Shown here: one piece after another, positions 23,471 through 24,993 of the stretch | How positions within the stretch are numbered: the first letter of the stretch is position 1 | Layout of the letters: the number at the start of each line of letters is the position of its first letter | Origin: an uncultured bacterium | GTDB taxonomy: Bacteria > Actinomycetota > Coriobacteriia > Coriobacteriales > Eggerthellaceae | Assembly: GCA_937890835.1 (NCBI GenBank) | Contig: CALADF010000045.1 | Coordinates: 1 to 24,993 of the forward strand | DNA length: 24,993 nucleotides | Reading direction: 5' to 3' | The notes under the pieces: model-generated | The model's input: the letters and a program-made list of their open reading frames with translations, nothing else | Told to the model about the DNA's origin: nothing | Database searches by the model: none | Made by a program: the position numbers and the translations under genes

Positions 23471-24625
23471 GTGCACATGAACTACTGTAACGACGCACGC
23501 ACATCCGGCCTTCCTCGTCGCGCAGGGTTGTGCGCTCTCGCCCTTGCGACTGCTTTGGTCTGCTGCCCCGTCCCGAACGCGTATGCGGTCACGCAGGAGG
23601 AGATCGCCTCCCTCCAGGCTGAGTCCGATGCGCTTTTCCAGCGCATTGACGCGCTGCAAACTGAGCTGAACCAGGCGAACGTCGATTACGAGGCTGCGGT
23701 TCAGAGCCATGACGATGCTGTTGAGGCCATGAACGCCGCGCAGGCGAGAATAGATTCGGCGGAAGAGCGCATCGATGAGCTTCAGGTTCGCCTGGGCGAT
23801 CGCGCTAATGAGATGTATAAAACCGGCGGATCTACTTCCTTCGTCGACGTACTTCTCGGTGCCTCTTCATTCGCCGAGTTTTTGACCAGCTGGGATATGA
23901 TCGAGCGCATCACGAGCCAGGACGCGGCTCTTATTCAGGAGTCGAAGGATCTGCGCGCGGAAGCTCAGGCGGCACATGATGAGCATGCTCGTCAGGAACA
24001 GATCGCCTCCGAGGAGATGCAGCGCTCTTTGGAGCTGAAGAGCGAGATCGAGGCCACGCAGGCTTCGTTGCAGGACGAGGCGGGCAAGATCACGGCCGAG
24101 ATCGCCGATCTCCAGGCTCAGTACGAGCTTGAAGAGGAAGCGGCTCGTCAAGCGGCTGCTGCTGCGGAGGCCGCCAAACAGCAAAGCTCTTACGGCGGTG
24201 GCTCTTCTTCCACGCCGGGCGGTTCGGTGAACTCGGGTTCGGGGTACTTCGCGAATCCCTGTCCTGCGGCCACGACGTCGAGCGGCTGGGGCTGGCGTGA
24301 ATTCGATCAGTCTTTCCACAAGGGGACCGACATGGCGGCTCCTGAGGGAACGCCGTATTACGCTGCGGAGAGCGGCACGGTAATTTACGCCACCAACGAC
24401 GGCGGTTATAACGGCGGCGCGGGCAATTGGGTCGTCATCGCGCACGGCGGCGGTTTGGTGACCAAGTACATGCACTCTTCCGCCGTGTTCGTCTCCCCGG
24501 GAGATTACGTGACGCGCGGGCAGAACATCGGCTTGGTCGGCAACACGGGCAATTCCTTCGGCGCTCATCTGCATTTTCAGGTTGAGCTGAACGGTGTGGC
24601 GGTCTGTCCCTACGACTATCTGTAG
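23471..24625 (+). CDS. Secreted coiled-coil M23 family metallopeptidase
   Basis: This 384-residue, EnvC/PcsB-like murein hydrolase probably cleaves peptidoglycan peptides during growth or division. A signal peptide is visible (RRAGLCALALATALVCC, cleavage likely after AYA at residue 39). A long coiled coil follows, about 41-230, rich in Glu, Gln and Ala. A Gly/Ser linker (YGGGSSSTPGG) leads to the LytM/M23 domain. The zinc and catalytic residues are complete: H283-x3-D287, H335 and H366-x-H368, so it should be active. AGGAGA at 23461-23466 serves either GTG 23471 (five-base spacing, used here) or ATG 23477. It stands alone between a 357-base gap and a strong terminator. Confidence 0.92.
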   Translation: MHMNYCNDARTSGLPRRAGLCALALATALVCCPVPNAYAVTQEEIASLQAESDALFQRIDALQTELNQANVDYEAAVQSHDDAVEAMNAAQARIDSAEERIDELQVRLGDRANEMYKTGGSTSFVDVLLGASSFAEFLTSWDMIERITSQDAALIQESKDLRAEAQAAHDEHARQEQIASEEMQRSLELKSEIEATQASLQDEAGKITAEIADLQAQYELEEEAARQAAAAAEAAKQQSSYGGGSSSTPGGSVNSGSGYFANPCPAATTSSGWGWREFDQSFHKGTDMAAPEGTPYYAAESGTVIYATNDGGYNGGAGNWVVIAHGGGLVTKYMHSSAVFVSPGDYVTRGQNIGLVGNTGNSFGAHLHFQVELNGVAVCPYDYL

Positions 24626-24659
24626 CACGGACTGCCTCCAGCGTTTCCTCTCTTAACAA

Positions 24660-24687
24660 AAGAGCCGCGAATCAATTCGCGGCTCTT
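24660..24687. terminator. Bidirectional terminator between convergent genes
   Basis: AAGAGCCGCGAA at 24660-24671 pairs with TTCGCGGCTCTT at 24676-24687 around a TCAA loop, a 12-bp stem. Pyrimidine-rich CTTCTT-like bases follow on the plus strand, and the A-rich bases before it give a TTTGTTAAG tail on the minus strand. It lies between the 3' ends of the M23 gene and the convergent glutaredoxin gene, so it can serve both. Confidence 0.88.
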
Positions 24688-24719
24688 CTTGCATCGTGGC
24701 ATCGGCATGTTCGTATGAT

Positions 24720-24965
24720 TTACGAAGCGACGAAGCCTCTCAGATAGGAGATGATATCCTCCGATTCGTAAAGGGGCCGCCCTTTGATCACGAGGCAGGG
24801 GACCTGTTTTTTACCACCGATGCGCACGAGATCGTTTTGGTTACCGGGCTGCATGGTGTCGCGAAGGTCAAGGGTGATGCCGTTTGCGTCGAGGAACCGC
24901 AGAACCTTCACGCAATAGGGGCAGCTTTTCTTGTAGTACAGCTGATGGTCTTCGAGATAGGCCAT
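24720..24965 (-). CDS. Glutaredoxin-like protein
   Basis: This 81-residue thioredoxin-fold protein has a dithiol active site C15-P-Y-C18 and the cis-proline motif VP at 55-56, followed by an extra Cys57. DIISYLRG near the end matches the glutaredoxin/GST N-domain C-terminal helix. It should reduce disulfides or mixed disulfides in the cytoplasm. The minus-strand start follows AAAAGGAG six bases upstream. The glutathione content of such anaerobes is doubtful, so another low-molecular-weight thiol or thioredoxin-like reductase may be the donor. It is the only recognised minus-strand gene in the window. Confidence 0.88.
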   Translation of the reverse strand: MAYLEDHQLYYKKSCPYCVKVLRFLDANGITLDLRDTMQPGNQNDLVRIGGKKQVPCLVIKGRPLYESEDIISYLRGFVAS

Positions 24966-24993
24966 GGGGTCTCCTTTTCGATCGGGGAGGGGG

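Overview
The window is a gene-dense, high-GC bacterial chromosome segment with strong AGGAGG-type ribosome binding sites and many overlapping or abutting genes. The gene set (mreBCD-PBP2-rodA, a DUF697 protein, a HydBGDA-type NiFe hydrogenase, CydDC) and the codon usage suggest an anaerobic actinobacterium, probably class Coriobacteriia (Eggerthella/Slackia-like). This is an inference from content; no taxonomic marker such as 16S is present. Every recognised gene lies on the + strand except the last one, a glutaredoxin-like gene.

Layout. 1-83: tail of an unidentified gene. 298-2718: cyclophilin-type isomerase, membrane-anchored TPR protein and ndk. 2754-2830: a large inverted repeat. 2935-6973: four-gene cytoplasmic NAD(P)-linked [NiFe] hydrogenase operon in the order beta, gamma, delta (small), alpha (large). 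7161-16744: shape/elongasome operon mreB-mreC-mreD-PBP2-rodA, running on into a DUF697 protein, a TIGR03960-type radical SAM protein and its DUF2344 (TIGR03936) partner. 16735-20408: a probable new promoter/operator followed by cydD and cydC. 20500-20662: promoter, tRNA-Asp(GUC) and rho-independent terminator. 20663-21126: about 460 bases without a convincing gene, but with an open antisense reading frame that looks like a decayed gene. 21127-23113: unknown 227-aa protein and RtcB RNA ligase. 23471-24625: secreted coiled-coil M23 endopeptidase, followed by a bidirectional terminator and the convergent glutaredoxin.

How the genes work together. MreB, MreC, MreD, PBP2 and RodA form the lateral-wall elongation machine, and the M23 hydrolase probably remodels the same wall. 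The hydrogenase exchanges electrons between H2 and NAD(P)H through FAD and Fe-S subunits. CydDC exports thiols (or heme) and supports cytochrome bd assembly. RtcB repairs or splices RNA.

I did not find an unmistakably new multi-gene system. The best leads are: a hydrogenase large subunit encoded without its cleavable C-terminal tail; a PBP2 with an extra N-terminal membrane helix and cytoplasmic loop; a DUF697 protein translationally coupled to rodA; a palindromic operator candidate over an extended -10 promoter before cydDC; and the degraded region next to tRNA-Asp.
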